DNA from: an uncultured Bacteroidaceae bacterium | GTDB lineage: Bacteria > Bacteroidota > Bacteroidia > Bacteroidales > Bacteroidaceae | Direction: 5' to 3' | DNA length: 64,000 bases | NCBI GenBank assembly: GCA_905233765.1 | Contig: CAJOCU010000007.1 | Span: 58,044 to 122,043, forward strand | Shown here: piece after piece, positions 26,084-35,332 of the stretch | How the letters are laid out: each line of letters opens with the position of its first letter | How positions within the stretch are numbered: the first letter of the stretch is position 1 | Program-made: the position numbers and the translations under genes | The notes under the pieces: model-generated | Database searches by the model: none | What the model was told of the DNA's origin: nothing | The model's input: the letters and a program-made list of their open reading frames with translations, nothing else

Positions 26084-27319
26084 ATGAATATACATAGAGC
26101 TGACTTCCCAATATTAAATAGAGAGGTCTATGGAAAACCTCTCGTGTATCTCGACAACGGGGCCACGACGCAGAAGCCACAATGCGTCATCGACGCCATC
26201 ACGAAGGAGTACCTGAATGTGAACGCCAACGTGCATCGCGGTGTGCACTACCTCTCGCAGGAGGCTACACGACTCTACGAAGAGGCACGTGAGACCGTCA
26301 GAGCGTTCATAAATGCTGATTCCATCGAAGAAATCATCTTCACTCGCGGCACTACAGAGAGCATCAACCTCGTGGCAGCCTCCTTCGGCGAGGCATTCCT
26401 GCGCGAGGGCAATGAGGTCATCGTTACGGAGATGGAGCACCACTCCAACATCGTCCCGTGGCAGCTACTCCGCTCTCGCAAAGGCATCGTGCTGAAGGTG
26501 TGCCCCATCACCGACGAAGGTCGCCTCAACCTTGAGGCGCTCGAACAGCTCTTCACGCCCAAGACACGCCTGCTGGCCTGCACGCACGTGAGCAACGTGC
26601 TCGGCACGGTGAACCCTGTGGCGGACATCATCCGCATGGCCCACGCCCACGACGTTCCTGTGCTCATCGATGGCGCACAGAGCGTACCCCACATGCCATT
26701 GGACGTGCATGCGCTGGATGCTGACTTCTACGCCTTCAGCGGCCACAAGGTGTATGGCCCCACAGGTATCGGCGTGCTCTATGGAAAACAAAAGTGGTTG
26801 GAGCTAATGCCGCCTTACATGGGTGGTGGCGAGATGATCGGCAAGGTCAGCTTCGAGCACACCACCTTCAACGTGCTTCCCTATAAGTTTGAGGCCGGCA
26901 CACCCGATTATGTCGCAGCCCATGGCCTTGCTGCAGCCCTCGACTTCGTCAGCTGCATCGGCATGGATAAGATACAGGAATATGAGCACGAACTCACGCG
27001 CTACGCTCGCGAACAAATGGCACTGATTCCTGGTATGCAGTTCTATGGGCCCTCCGACAATGCTGTCATTTCCTTCAATGTAGCCGCTCCTCCCCTCGGG
27101 AAGGCTGGAAGAGGGACATCCCTTATTCACCACCTCGACCTCGGTACCCTTCTAGACCGTTTGGGTATTGCCGTGCGCACAGGCCACCACTGCGCTGAGC
27201 CCCTCATGCACCGACTGGGCATCGAGGGCACCGTTCGCGCGAGCCTTGCGCTGTACAACACAAAAGAAGAAATCGATGCTCTTGTAGCAGGCATCGACCG
27301 CGTTCGTAAAATGTTTTAA
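26084..27319 (+). CDS. sufS: cysteine desulfurase SufS
   Basis: 411 residues of the class V aminotransferase fold. The PLP lysine is Lys222 (FSGHKVYGPTGIGVLYG) and the catalytic Cys is Cys370 (RTGHHCAEPLMHRLG), in the SufS context. It removes sulfur from cysteine for SufBCD. Between ISFNV and HHLDLGTLLDRLG, where relatives have two or three residues, there is an extra AAPPLGKAGRGTSLI encoded by a GC-rich element (27086-27123). It is 47 bp after ruvB, away from sufB and sufCD. Confidence 0.96.
   Translation: MNIHRADFPILNREVYGKPLVYLDNGATTQKPQCVIDAITKEYLNVNANVHRGVHYLSQEATRLYEEARETVRAFINADSIEEIIFTRGTTESINLVAASFGEAFLREGNEVIVTEMEHHSNIVPWQLLRSRKGIVLKVCPITDEGRLNLEALEQLFTPKTRLLACTHVSNVLGTVNPVADIIRMAHAHDVPVLIDGAQSVPHMPLDVHALDADFYAFSGHKVYGPTGIGVLYGKQKWLELMPPYMGGGEMIGKVSFEHTTFNVLPYKFEAGTPDYVAAHGLAAALDFVSCIGMDKIQEYEHELTRYAREQMALIPGMQFYGPSDNAVISFNVAAPPLGKAGRGTSLIHHLDLGTLLDRLGIAVRTGHHCAEPLMHRLGIEGTVRASLALYNTKEEIDALVAGIDRVRKMF
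27086..27123 (+). repeat. GC-rich palindromic element in sufS
   Basis: CTCCCCTCGGGAAGGCTGGA then AGAGGGAC, close to the copy at 9545-9576 in opposite genomic orientation. It is translated in frame as PPLGKAGRGTS. Confidence 0.7.
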
Positions 27320-27381
27320 ATGAGCCGTTAACAAAAAACTGCACTTTTTGTGTTGTAATTATGCAAAAAAGAGACAATATA

Positions 27382-27413
27382 TTTGTCAGAATAATGAAAA
27401 GCATTTATCTTTG
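27382..27413 (+). promoter_or_regulatory. Bacteroidota promoter of the MauE/thioredoxin gene
   Basis: TTTG (27382-27385), 20 bp, TATCTTTG (27406-27413). The start codon is only 17 bp beyond, so the leader is about 10 nt. Confidence 0.85.
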
Positions 27414-27430
27414 CCGCATATTACAACTCG

Positions 27431-28375
27431 ATGAGAAAAACGACTAACCATTTTACACGTATCCTTGAATGGGTTCTAGGCCTTGTCTTTCTCCTCTCAG
27501 GAGGTGGAAAGATGGTGAATTCGGTTGGCTTCGGAGAGTTGATATCAAGCTACGGGTTGGAGTGGTTCTCTATTCTAGCACCAGTCGTCATACTGATAGA
27601 ATTGCTATTAGGCTTTCTATTAATCCTTCGATTATGGCCCCGCTTTGCGACCCTCTCCAGCCTTCTGCTTCTAATTGTGTTCACAGCAGCTTTCATGTAC
27701 GGGCATTTGGTACATGGTATCGAGGACTGCGGATGCTTTGGAAGCCTGGGACAGCAGATGCCCGTGTGGGCCACGTATCTGAGGAACATCGTCTTAATAG
27801 CCCTTGCCAGCTACGCGTTCCTGCATGAGAAGAAGAGCAACACAACATCCCTAGACAAGAATAAGCTAAGTATCCTACTGCTGACAGGAATAATGGCAGT
27901 GGCCTTTTTCTGGACGGGAAACACATGGCATCCATCATCATTCTACATGAACCATTTTGCCAAGCCACATCCCCTGCTTGGCTGTGACATCAATCAATCG
28001 CCCATCGGAAACTACCTGCAAGTGGTAGAAGATTCTACCTATATCATCTGGGTGTTCTCGTACAGCTGCAGCGGTTGCATCAACAGCATGGAGAATGTGA
28101 AGAATTACGAGAATGTAGCTGATCGCTTTGTTCCATTGGCCGTGACACCCGACGACGACGGGCGCAAGCGCAAGTTATTGCAGTTCCCGTACGACCCCAT
28201 TTATGTGGGCAATGCACTTGCCGGATTCATAGAGGTACTACCGACTCTCCTTTATGTGGAACAGGGCAAGGTCAAGTTCATCATTGAAGAATCTGTACCG
28301 AGTATTTACTCTTTCAAAAGCAACTATCTTGGAATGTCAAATGATGAAATCCTAGAACAAATAACAACCCCCTAA
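27431..28375 (+). CDS. MauE/DoxX-like membrane protein fused to a thioredoxin-like domain
   Basis: 314 residues. Four transmembrane helices (about 10-30, 48-68, 72-95, 115-135) with the MauE/DoxX redox motif DCGCFGSLG, a further helix near 150-165, then a periplasmic thioredoxin-like domain with CSGC (in FSYSCSGCINSMENV). MauE-type proteins support disulfide formation in exported partners. The gene right after it encodes a small Cys-rich lipoprotein, a plausible client. Confidence 0.83.
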   Translation: MRKTTNHFTRILEWVLGLVFLLSGGGKMVNSVGFGELISSYGLEWFSILAPVVILIELLLGFLLILRLWPRFATLSSLLLLIVFTAAFMYGHLVHGIEDCGCFGSLGQQMPVWATYLRNIVLIALASYAFLHEKKSNTTSLDKNKLSILLLTGIMAVAFFWTGNTWHPSSFYMNHFAKPHPLLGCDINQSPIGNYLQVVEDSTYIIWVFSYSCSGCINSMENVKNYENVADRFVPLAVTPDDDGRKRKLLQFPYDPIYVGNALAGFIEVLPTLLYVEQGKVKFIIEESVPSIYSFKSNYLGMSNDEILEQITTP

Positions 28376-28387
28376 AAAAGTAATCCT

Positions 28388-28627
28388 ATGAAAAAGAACC
28401 TATTGAGCATTTTCGGGTTGGCTCTTGCTATCTGCTGCGTCGTTGGCTATACATCATGCAGCAAATTGGAAATCAATAAATGCAAGACCAGCGACCCGTA
28501 TTATTGCGGTTCAGCCAAGACATGCTGCAAATACCAGTACTATGACGGGCATCATACATGCTGGGAAACGATGAGCGCCTGTCGTTCCTCTGGCTATGCC
28601 TGCGAAACATGCCACATCGAAGATTAA
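28388..28627 (+). CDS. small cysteine-rich lipoprotein
   Basis: 79 residues. A lipoprotein signal ends at Cys24 (GYTSC). The 55-residue mature part holds eight further Cys, including KTCCKYQ, TCWETMSAC and CETC, enough for four disulfides, plus two adjacent His. I do not recognise the family. It follows the MauE/thioredoxin gene by 12 bp and shares its promoter, suggesting that enzyme oxidises it. Confidence 0.75.
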   Translation: MKKNLLSIFGLALAICCVVGYTSCSKLEINKCKTSDPYYCGSAKTCCKYQYYDGHHTCWETMSACRSSGYACETCHIED

Positions 28628-28637
28628 AAATGTCTGA

Positions 28638-28678
28638 TGGAAGTGCTGCCGACAGTCGTTACTGTGACAGCACTTCCA
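28638..28678. terminator. bidirectional hairpin between convergent genes
   Basis: Outer arms TGGAAGTGCTG and CAGCACTTCCA and inner arms ACAGT/ACTGT form a long stem. It overlaps the S41 protease stop codon (28659-28661). On the minus strand it is followed within 10 bp by TTTTT; there is no U-tract on plus. Confidence 0.6.
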
Positions 28679-30254
28679 ATGCTTTCAAGATTACAGGGTC
28701 ATCGGCGTAAATAATCTGGAAGTACTCGCTAAGATCCCAAAGGTCGCGGGCTATGAGGCCTTTGAGTGCAAGGCGCATGTTCTGCAACGTCCTCTCCAGT
28801 TCAGCCTCATCGCGTGCTTTGAGGCTATCTTTCTTTTCTGCCTCAACCAACACCTCATCCAACATACTTTGCGGCACAGTAAACTGCGAACGGAATGACT
28901 CAAAATCTCGATAGTCCTTCTGCAGAGTTTTGCGGTGCTTGTCCATATAACGCAGACTGGCGTTGTTGATGTAGCTACGGGCGCTAAGTTCGCGATAAAG
29001 GCGCGAGTAACGGGTGGTGTCTAGCGGCACAAAAATGTCGGGCATAATACCTCCACCGCCATATACCGTGCGCTGTTCCTTCAAAGTCTTATAGCGTAAT
29101 GAGTCGGGAAAGTGAATGCTATCGGCATTAGTAAGTTCGCCACGATTATAACGGTCGATAACATCACGGGCATAAGTTTTCGCATCACCCTTCTCATAAG
29201 GGCGCTGAATGCATCTCCCCGATGGGGTATAATAGCGTGCGATGGTTAGACGAATCATGCTGCCATCACCCAGCTCTATGGGACGCTGAACGAGGCCTTT
29301 GCCAAAGGTGCGACGACCGATGATGGTGCCACGGTCATGATCCTGAATGGCACCAGAGAGAATCTCAGAGGCGGAGGCGGAATGCTCATCAACAAGTACC
29401 ACCAGCCTTCCATTGGTAAAGAGGCCACCGCCACGGGCACGGTAATCGCCCAGGCTCACATCGCCACGCCCTCGCGTATAGACAATCAGCGCTTCTTTCT
29501 CTAGAAATTCGCTAGCAATCTCTGCAGCAGCTCCTAGATAGCCGCCTCCGTTGCCCTGCAAGTCTATGATGAGCGACTGCATTCCCTGTTTTCTTAAATC
29601 TTTCAAGGCTTTTACCACTTCGTCGTGCGTCGTGGCCGCAAAGTTACTGAAACGAATGAGCCCAATGCCAGGGGCTGCCATATATGCGGCATCCACAGAA
29701 GTAACGGGAATCACATCACGTTTGACGATAAAAGTAAGTACATCACTGATACCACGACGCACAATACCCAATTTTACCTTCGTTCCCCGTGGACCTCGCA
29801 AGCGAGACATAATCGTCTCACGGCTCATCTTCACGCCTGCAATGGCAGTATCATTGACACTGACGATACGGTCACCAGCAAGGATGCCCACCTTCTCCGA
29901 TGGACCTTTGGCCACAGGCTGAATAACAACCAGTGTGTCTTCTAGCATATTGAACTGGACACCGATGCCCTCGAAATTGCCTTGCAACGGTTCAGTCAAC
30001 TGTTTAGTGTCCTTGGCATTGGTATAGGTGGAATGTGGGTCAAGTTTCGACAGCATCCCTGTGATAGCATCTTCCACCTGACGATCAATATTAACAGTAT
30101 CTACGTAAAGCTGGTTTATCATGACCGTGGATTGGATGAGCTTGCGCATGGCCTGCTCACGAGGATCCTGGGCAAAAAGCCTCATCAGTCCCGCACCTGT
30201 TAGATTACTGAAGAATAAAACGAATAAGAACAGGTATTTTGAAATGTTTTTCAT
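28659..30254 (-). CDS. S41 carboxy-terminal processing protease (CtpA-like)
   Basis: 531 residues. An N-terminal signal or anchor (1-28), a PDZ domain (about 90-175, with EGIGVQFNMLEDTLVVIQPV) and the S41 catalytic domain with nucleophile Ser in DEHSASASEILSG and Lys in RRTFGKGLVQRP. These periplasmic proteases trim or degrade proteins from the C-terminus. It is the last gene of the GNAT-parE-coaD-S41 run, 21 bp after coaD. Confidence 0.95.
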   Translation of the reverse strand: MKNISKYLFLFVLFFSNLTGAGLMRLFAQDPREQAMRKLIQSTVMINQLYVDTVNIDRQVEDAITGMLSKLDPHSTYTNAKDTKQLTEPLQGNFEGIGVQFNMLEDTLVVIQPVAKGPSEKVGILAGDRIVSVNDTAIAGVKMSRETIMSRLRGPRGTKVKLGIVRRGISDVLTFIVKRDVIPVTSVDAAYMAAPGIGLIRFSNFAATTHDEVVKALKDLRKQGMQSLIIDLQGNGGGYLGAAAEIASEFLEKEALIVYTRGRGDVSLGDYRARGGGLFTNGRLVVLVDEHSASASEILSGAIQDHDRGTIIGRRTFGKGLVQRPIELGDGSMIRLTIARYYTPSGRCIQRPYEKGDAKTYARDVIDRYNRGELTNADSIHFPDSLRYKTLKEQRTVYGGGGIMPDIFVPLDTTRYSRLYRELSARSYINNASLRYMDKHRKTLQKDYRDFESFRSQFTVPQSMLDEVLVEAEKKDSLKARDEAELERTLQNMRLALKGLIARDLWDLSEYFQIIYADDPVILKALEVLSQ

Positions 30255-30275
30255 AATGCCAAGCTTAGTTGAAGT

Positions 30276-30764
30276 TTAGTACTTCACGCGCCCCTTAGAG
30301 AGGGGCTGGAAGTGAGGCTCATATCCGTTCGGCAAGAACTCACTGACATCCTTGCCAAAGCGAGCGAGCTCTCGAACAATAGAACTAGAAATAGCTGCAT
30401 ACCTAGGTTCTGTGAAAAGGCAGACTGTATCAATGCCCGTCAACTGATGGTTGACGTCGGACATCTGCTTCTCATACTCGAAATCTTTCATCGTGCGAAC
30501 GCCACGAAGTATGGCCTTGGCGCCGATCGATTGGGCGAAAACGGCTGTTAACCCCTGATAGATCTCCACGCGCACGCGCGTTTCATCTTTATATAGCCCT
30601 CTCAGCGCCCGCGCTCTCTCTTCGACAGATAGGCATCCAGATTTCTGCTCATTAAAACCCACAGCTATCACCACTTCGTCAAACAGAGCAAGGGCGCGCT
30701 CAACGAGGTTTGCGTGGCCTACAGTAAAAGGATCAAAGCTTCCAGGAAATAAAATTCTTGTCAT
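30276..30764 (-). CDS. coaD: phosphopantetheine adenylyltransferase
   Basis: 162 residues, normal for CoaD. It has the nucleotidyltransferase motif [11 protein letters not shown] at the N-terminus and [20 protein letters not shown] near the C-terminus. It makes dephospho-CoA from 4'-phosphopantetheine and ATP. Its start overlaps the parE stop by four bases (ATGA). Confidence 0.97.
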   Translation of the reverse strand: MTRILFPGSFDPFTVGHANLVERALALFDEVVIAVGFNEQKSGCLSVEERARALRGLYKDETRVRVEIYQGLTAVFAQSIGAKAILRGVRTMKDFEYEKQMSDVNHQLTGIDTVCLFTEPRYAAISSSIVRELARFGKDVSEFLPNGYEPHFQPLSKGRVKY

Positions 30765-32734
30765 TGCATCTCTTCTAATTCTTTGTATTCCTTCTCCTCT
30801 TCCTCCTCTTCTGCTCTATCTTCCTCAATCACAAGATTATCAATGATGAAATTCTGGCGCTCCATGGTGTTCTTGCCCATGTAGTATTCCAGGAGTTCGC
30901 CCACTTGGTCACTTTTGTGGAGGCTGACCTGCTCAAGTCGGATGTCGTCGCCAATGAAGCCACGGAATTCCTCGGGGCTGATCTCGCCAAGGCCTTTGAA
31001 GCGTGTAATCTCGGGCTCCGGCCCTAAGAGTTCTATGTTCTGCAGGCGTTCTTCCTCACTATAACAATATCGTGTGATGAAGTCACCCTTCGTGTCTTCC
31101 TCGCCGAGTTTCTTCAGACGTTCCTTGCTTATGCGTTTGCGACGTTGGCGCACACGGAAGAGGGGTGTCTGCAGGATATAGACATGCCCTTTCTTGATAA
31201 GTTCAGGGAAGAACTGCAGGAAGAAAGTAATCATCAGCAGGCGAATGTGCATTCCATCGACATCGGCATCGGTGGCTACGATAACCTTGTTGTAGCGCAA
31301 ACCATCAAGACCCTCTTCAATATTCAATGCTGCCTGCAGAAGGTTGAATTCCTCGTTCTCATAGACAATCTTCTTCGTCAGGCCATAGCAGTTCAGTGGT
31401 TTACCACGCAACGAGAACACTGCTTGTGTCAGCACATCGCGGCTCTTTGTGATGCTTCCGCTGGCAGAGTCACCCTCGGTGATGAAGATGCTCGAGTCCT
31501 CCTTGCGATCGTTCTTCACGTCGTTGAAATGGATCTTGCAGTCACGTAGCTTACGGTTGTGCAGGTTGGCTTTCTTGGCACGCTCGCGCGCTAGCTTGGT
31601 CACGCCGGCCATCGCCTTGCGTTCACGCTCACTGTCCTTGATTTTATTCTCGATAACTTCTGCCACATCCGTGTGGATGTGCAAGTAGTTATCTACCTCC
31701 TGCTTGATGAAGTCACCGATGTATTTGTTGATGCTCACGCCATCGGGCGCCATCTGCGTGGAACCTAGCTTGATCTTGGTCTGGCTCTCGAAGATGGGTT
31801 CTTCCACATTGACGGCGATGGCACCGACGATACCTGTACGGATGTCGCCGTACTCATACTTGCCGAAGAACTCTTTGATTGTGCGGGCGATATGCTCCTT
31901 GAAGGCACTCAGGTGTGTGCCGCCTTGGATGGTATGCTGGCCGTTGACAAAGGAGTAGTACTCCTCGCCGTACTGGTTGGCATGTGTGAAGGCAATCTCA
32001 ATATCCTCGCCCTTGAGATGAATGATGGGATAGAGGGCATCGTTCGTCATGCGATCGTTGAGGAGATCTTCTAGGCCGTTGCGTGAGAAGATGCGACGAC
32101 CGTTATACATGATGGCCAGGCCTGAGTTCAAGTAGGTGTAGTTGCGGAGCATATTCTCCACGATATCATCGTGGAACGTGAAGTTCTTGAACAGCGTGTC
32201 ATCGGGTTCGAAGAAGATATACGTGCCATTCTCGTCTTGCGAGGGTTCCGTGACGTCATCCTGCAGGATGCCGCGCTCAAAGACCACCTTACGCACTTGC
32301 CCGTCGCGATAGCTACGTGCCTCGAAGTGGGAACTCAGAAAGTTGACAGCCTTAATACCGACACCATTCATACCTACAGACTTCTTAAAAGCCTTGGAGT
32401 CGTACTTGCCACCCGTATTCAACTGACTGACGGCCTCAATGAGCTTACCCTGCGGGATGCCTCGTCCGTAATCACGTACGCTGACGCGCAGATGCTCGTC
32501 AATGTCGATCTCGATACGCTTTCCGGCATTCATGCGAAACTCGTCGATAGAGTTATCAATTGTCTCCTTCAAGAGCACATAAATACCGTCCTCGGGATGC
32601 GAACCGTCGTCAAGCCTACCGATATACATACCTGGACGCGTGCGAATATGCTCCACATCCGTCAGGTGTTTGATATTACCTTCATCGTAGTTGGCGGTCG
32701 CCTGTCCGCCTACCTCTTCTATCTCCTCGGCCAT
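30761..32734 (-). CDS. parE: DNA topoisomerase IV subunit B
   Basis: 657 residues: GHKL ATPase domain ([12 protein letters not shown] and [13 protein letters not shown] motifs), transducer, then TOPRIM with [10 protein letters not shown] and [10 protein letters not shown]. The size and absence of a GyrB insert favour ParE. A Glu-rich tail ends the protein. parC lies 15 kb away at 47680 on the other strand. Confidence 0.93.
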   Translation of the reverse strand: MAEEIEEVGGQATANYDEGNIKHLTDVEHIRTRPGMYIGRLDDGSHPEDGIYVLLKETIDNSIDEFRMNAGKRIEIDIDEHLRVSVRDYGRGIPQGKLIEAVSQLNTGGKYDSKAFKKSVGMNGVGIKAVNFLSSHFEARSYRDGQVRKVVFERGILQDDVTEPSQDENGTYIFFEPDDTLFKNFTFHDDIVENMLRNYTYLNSGLAIMYNGRRIFSRNGLEDLLNDRMTNDALYPIIHLKGEDIEIAFTHANQYGEEYYSFVNGQHTIQGGTHLSAFKEHIARTIKEFFGKYEYGDIRTGIVGAIAVNVEEPIFESQTKIKLGSTQMAPDGVSINKYIGDFIKQEVDNYLHIHTDVAEVIENKIKDSERERKAMAGVTKLARERAKKANLHNRKLRDCKIHFNDVKNDRKEDSSIFITEGDSASGSITKSRDVLTQAVFSLRGKPLNCYGLTKKIVYENEEFNLLQAALNIEEGLDGLRYNKVIVATDADVDGMHIRLLMITFFLQFFPELIKKGHVYILQTPLFRVRQRRKRISKERLKKLGEEDTKGDFITRYCYSEEERLQNIELLGPEPEITRFKGLGEISPEEFRGFIGDDIRLEQVSLHKSDQVGELLEYYMGKNTMERQNFIIDNLVIEEDRAEEEEEEKEYKELEEMQ

Positions 32735-32736
32735 TA

Positions 32737-32770
32737 TCCTTTATTCCTTTTTACTCTTTCATTTTTCACT
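32737..32770 (-). repeat. heptanucleotide-period repeat before parE
   Basis: Plus-strand units CCTTTAT, TCCTTTT, TACTCTT, TCATTTT and TCACT fill the gap upstream of the parE start. The coding strand is A/G-rich. Confidence 0.5.
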
Positions 32771-33931
32771 AAGAGTATCTATACTCTTCTGATAGCACCT
32801 TCTCCTCTTGTGAACGGTGCAATCCAAATGCGCCCATTGCCCCTGGCTCTTTTCGTTGTCCTCTAGCTGGGGATGCGTCTCTGCCCACACGAAACCAATC
32901 TTCTGAGCAACTTTGATAATCTGTGCAAACAGCGGAGCATTCACGCCTTTATTTTGGTACTCTGGTAACACGCCCACGAGCAGCAAGTCAATGACGGGTG
33001 CCGGCTTGAAGTAGATGGCTTTGACCAGATGGTACCATCCGAAGGGGAACAGCTTACCATGTGCCTTCTGTAGCGCATACGACAGCGAACCCATACCCAC
33101 ACCCATAGCAATGGGCTCGTTCTCCTCGTTCTCGACGATGGCCAACAGACGCATATCTAGGAACTGCAGATACTGCGAGGCATACTGCTGAATCTGACGC
33201 TCATTCATCTCAGAGTAACCATAGAGGTTGGCATACGCTTTGTTAATGACATGGAAGCATTTCTGCACATACCTACCATTGTCCTCTGCGATAATTTCTC
33301 TGGCAGTTTTGAAATGACGCATGTGCAGGTTGTAGCGCTTCATACTCATCTCCGCTACACGGAAATATTTCTGCATATCAGCTTGATGTTCATCTTCTGT
33401 GGGCACCATCACCTTGCGCTCCACCCAGTCCGTCTCCTTTTCGTAACCTAGTTGCTCAATGAGACGCGAGTAATAGGGATAGTTGTAGATGGTGCTCATG
33501 GTGGAGAGCTGATCAAAGCCGTCAATAAGCATACCTTCAGGGTCCATATCCGTGAAGCCCAGAGGCCCTACAATCTTCTTCATGCCACGCTCACGCCCCC
33601 ACTGCTCCACCGTATCCAGCAATACCTTCAGTACTTCCAGATCCTCAATGAAATCTATCCATCCAAAGCGAACGTTCTGTGTCTTCCACGTCTTGTTCGC
33701 CTTGTGATTGATTATGGCCGCTACGCGTCCTACTAGTTTCTTGTCCTTATATGCCAAGAAGAGGTCCGCTTCACAGAACTCGAACGCCGCGTTCTTCTTG
33801 CGGTTGAACGTGTCAAGCATATCCTCCAAGAAATCAGGCACTGCATACGGATTGCCCTTGTAAAGATGATAATTAAATCGGATGAAGGCATATAAATCTC
33901 TACGCCCGTCCACTTTTTTAATAGAAATCAT
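32759..33931 (-). CDS. GNAT-like acetyltransferase, Bacteroidota-conserved
   Basis: 390 residues. The N-terminal half (FIRFNYHLYKGNPYAVPDF, KDKKLVGRVAAIINH) and the C-terminal half (LLLVGVLPEYQNKGVNAPLF, with an acetyl-CoA-loop-like QNKG) look like tandem GNAT folds. The substrate is unknown. It is the first gene of the parE-coaD-S41 run and ends 24 bp before parE. Confidence 0.75.
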   Translation of the reverse strand: MISIKKVDGRRDLYAFIRFNYHLYKGNPYAVPDFLEDMLDTFNRKKNAAFEFCEADLFLAYKDKKLVGRVAAIINHKANKTWKTQNVRFGWIDFIEDLEVLKVLLDTVEQWGRERGMKKIVGPLGFTDMDPEGMLIDGFDQLSTMSTIYNYPYYSRLIEQLGYEKETDWVERKVMVPTEDEHQADMQKYFRVAEMSMKRYNLHMRHFKTAREIIAEDNGRYVQKCFHVINKAYANLYGYSEMNERQIQQYASQYLQFLDMRLLAIVENEENEPIAMGVGMGSLSYALQKAHGKLFPFGWYHLVKAIYFKPAPVIDLLLVGVLPEYQNKGVNAPLFAQIIKVAQKIGFVWAETHPQLEDNEKSQGQWAHLDCTVHKRRRCYQKSIDTLSEK

Positions 33932-33953
33932 AGTCTTTAGGCCTAATAATGGG

Positions 33954-33961
33954 CAAAGATA
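33954..33961 (-). promoter_or_regulatory. -7 box of the GNAT-parE-coaD operon
   Basis: TATCTTTG on the minus strand, 22 bp upstream of the start codon; no clear -33 element. Confidence 0.6.
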
Positions 33962-34063
33962 GCACTTTTTTATCGTAAGATATTTAAAAGCACTATCTTT
34001 TTAGCACATTATAAGCTAGAACGTTAAAAAACTGCAAAAACAGGAGGCCCCAGAGGCTTTTGT

Positions 34064-35170
34064 CTATAAGACCAGGGGTGTATAGTCCAAGTCCCACACT
34101 TTTGCCACCGCCTCATAGGTGCATTTCCCTTCTGCCATGTTCACGCCTCGCGCCAACGCACAATCATCGCGACACGCCTGTTGCCATCCTTTATCGGCCA
34201 ATGCAAGGGCGTAACGTAACGTGGCGTTAGTCAACGCGATAGTAGAAGTGTTGGGAACAGCACCCGGGATGTTGGCCACGGCATAGTGCACGATGCCATC
34301 GATTTCATAGATTGGCTCGCTATGCGTTGTTGGGTGCGAGGTTTCGAAGCAGCCGCCTTGGTCGATAGCAACATCCACCAGCACAGTGCCGCGTTCCATG
34401 ATCTTTAACATATCTCTCGTTATCAGTTTGGGAGCTGCATCGCCAGGGATGAGCACAGAACCTATAACAACATCCGTCGTGGGCAGTTCTCGTCGGATAT
34501 TGTGTTCCGATGAGTAGAGAGTATGCACATTAGCTGGCAACTCAGCAGCCAGCTGTTTAAGGCGTGGCAGCGACACATCGGCAATGGTTACTTCGGCGCC
34601 CATACCTGCTGCGATGCGTGCGGCGGCTTCACCTACAGTCCCCCCTCCCAATACCAATACACGAGCAGGCTTCACTCCAGGTACACCTGCCATCAACTTG
34701 CCCTTACCACCCTTCGTCTTCTGCAAATAATACGCTCCGTTCTGCACTGCCATGCGGCCTGCAACCTCACTCATGGGAATCAGAAGTGGCAAAGAGCGAT
34801 CGTCTCGTTCCACTGTCTCATATGCGATGCAAACGGCACCACTATTTAGCATAGCATGTGTTAGTTCCTCTTCACAAGCGAAGTGGAAATAAGTAAATAG
34901 CACCTGTCCCTTCCTCACCAGTGGGTACTCAGGTGCTATTGGCTCCTTCACCTTTACAATCAAGTCAGCTTTTGCATAAACATCCTCTATGGCAGGCACG
35001 ATTTTCGCTCCCACTGTTGCGTATTCCGCATCTACGAAGCCACTGCCCTCTCCAGCTGTATGCTGTACCAACACCTGATGTCCTCTACGTATCAACTCAG
35101 TCACACCCGAAGGTGTCATGCCAACCCTGTTCTCATTGTTCTTGATCTCTTTGGGAATTCCTACTATCAT
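34064..35170 (-). CDS. ald: alanine dehydrogenase
   Basis: 368 residues from ATG 35170 (MIVGIPKEIKNNENRVG); an upstream frame includes the promoter. It has the N-terminal catalytic domain with PMSEVAGRMAVQNGAYYLQ, a Rossmann NAD site VLVLGGGTVGEAAARIA, and the C-terminal YAVANIPGAVPNTSTIAL. It converts L-alanine to pyruvate and ammonia with NAD, or the reverse. Monocistronic. Confidence 0.95.
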   Translation of the reverse strand: MIVGIPKEIKNNENRVGMTPSGVTELIRRGHQVLVQHTAGEGSGFVDAEYATVGAKIVPAIEDVYAKADLIVKVKEPIAPEYPLVRKGQVLFTYFHFACEEELTHAMLNSGAVCIAYETVERDDRSLPLLIPMSEVAGRMAVQNGAYYLQKTKGGKGKLMAGVPGVKPARVLVLGGGTVGEAAARIAAGMGAEVTIADVSLPRLKQLAAELPANVHTLYSSEHNIRRELPTTDVVIGSVLIPGDAAPKLITRDMLKIMERGTVLVDVAIDQGGCFETSHPTTHSEPIYEIDGIVHYAVANIPGAVPNTSTIALTNATLRYALALADKGWQQACRDDCALARGVNMAEGKCTYEAVAKVWDLDYTPLVL

Positions 35171-35197
35171 AATCGTTATTTTTAAAGGTTTACGCCA

Positions 35198-35205
35198 CAA
35201 AAGTA
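35198..35205 (-). promoter_or_regulatory. -7 box of ald
   Basis: TACTTTTG on the minus strand, 27 bp upstream of the ald ATG. Confidence 0.65.
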
Positions 35206-35275
35206 CATAATAAAGAGAAAAGTAAATAATGAGAGAGTAAAAAAAGTGTGGCGATTACGCTAATTTGTGTTAATA

Positions 35276-35309
35276 AAAAGAAAGGACAGCCCTTGAGGAC
35301 TATCCTTTC
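35276..35309 (-). terminator. terminator of the frdCAB operon
   Basis: Arms 35280-35292 and 35297-35309 (GGAC-containing 13-bp stem with mostly wobble mismatches, TTGA loop). On the minus strand the hairpin runs into TTTTTATT. It lies 24 bp past the frdB stop. Confidence 0.8.
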
Positions 35310-35332
35310 ATTATCATTATTTGTGATTGGAC

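Noticed and set aside
30761..32734. GyrB rather than ParE
   Set aside because: Length and lack of the long insert fit ParE; the paired A subunit at 47680 lacks a clear GyrA box. A full comparison with gyrase genes elsewhere in the genome would settle it.
34035..34062. A terminator for ald (GAGGCCCCAGAGGC region)
   Set aside because: The arms do not pair well on either strand.
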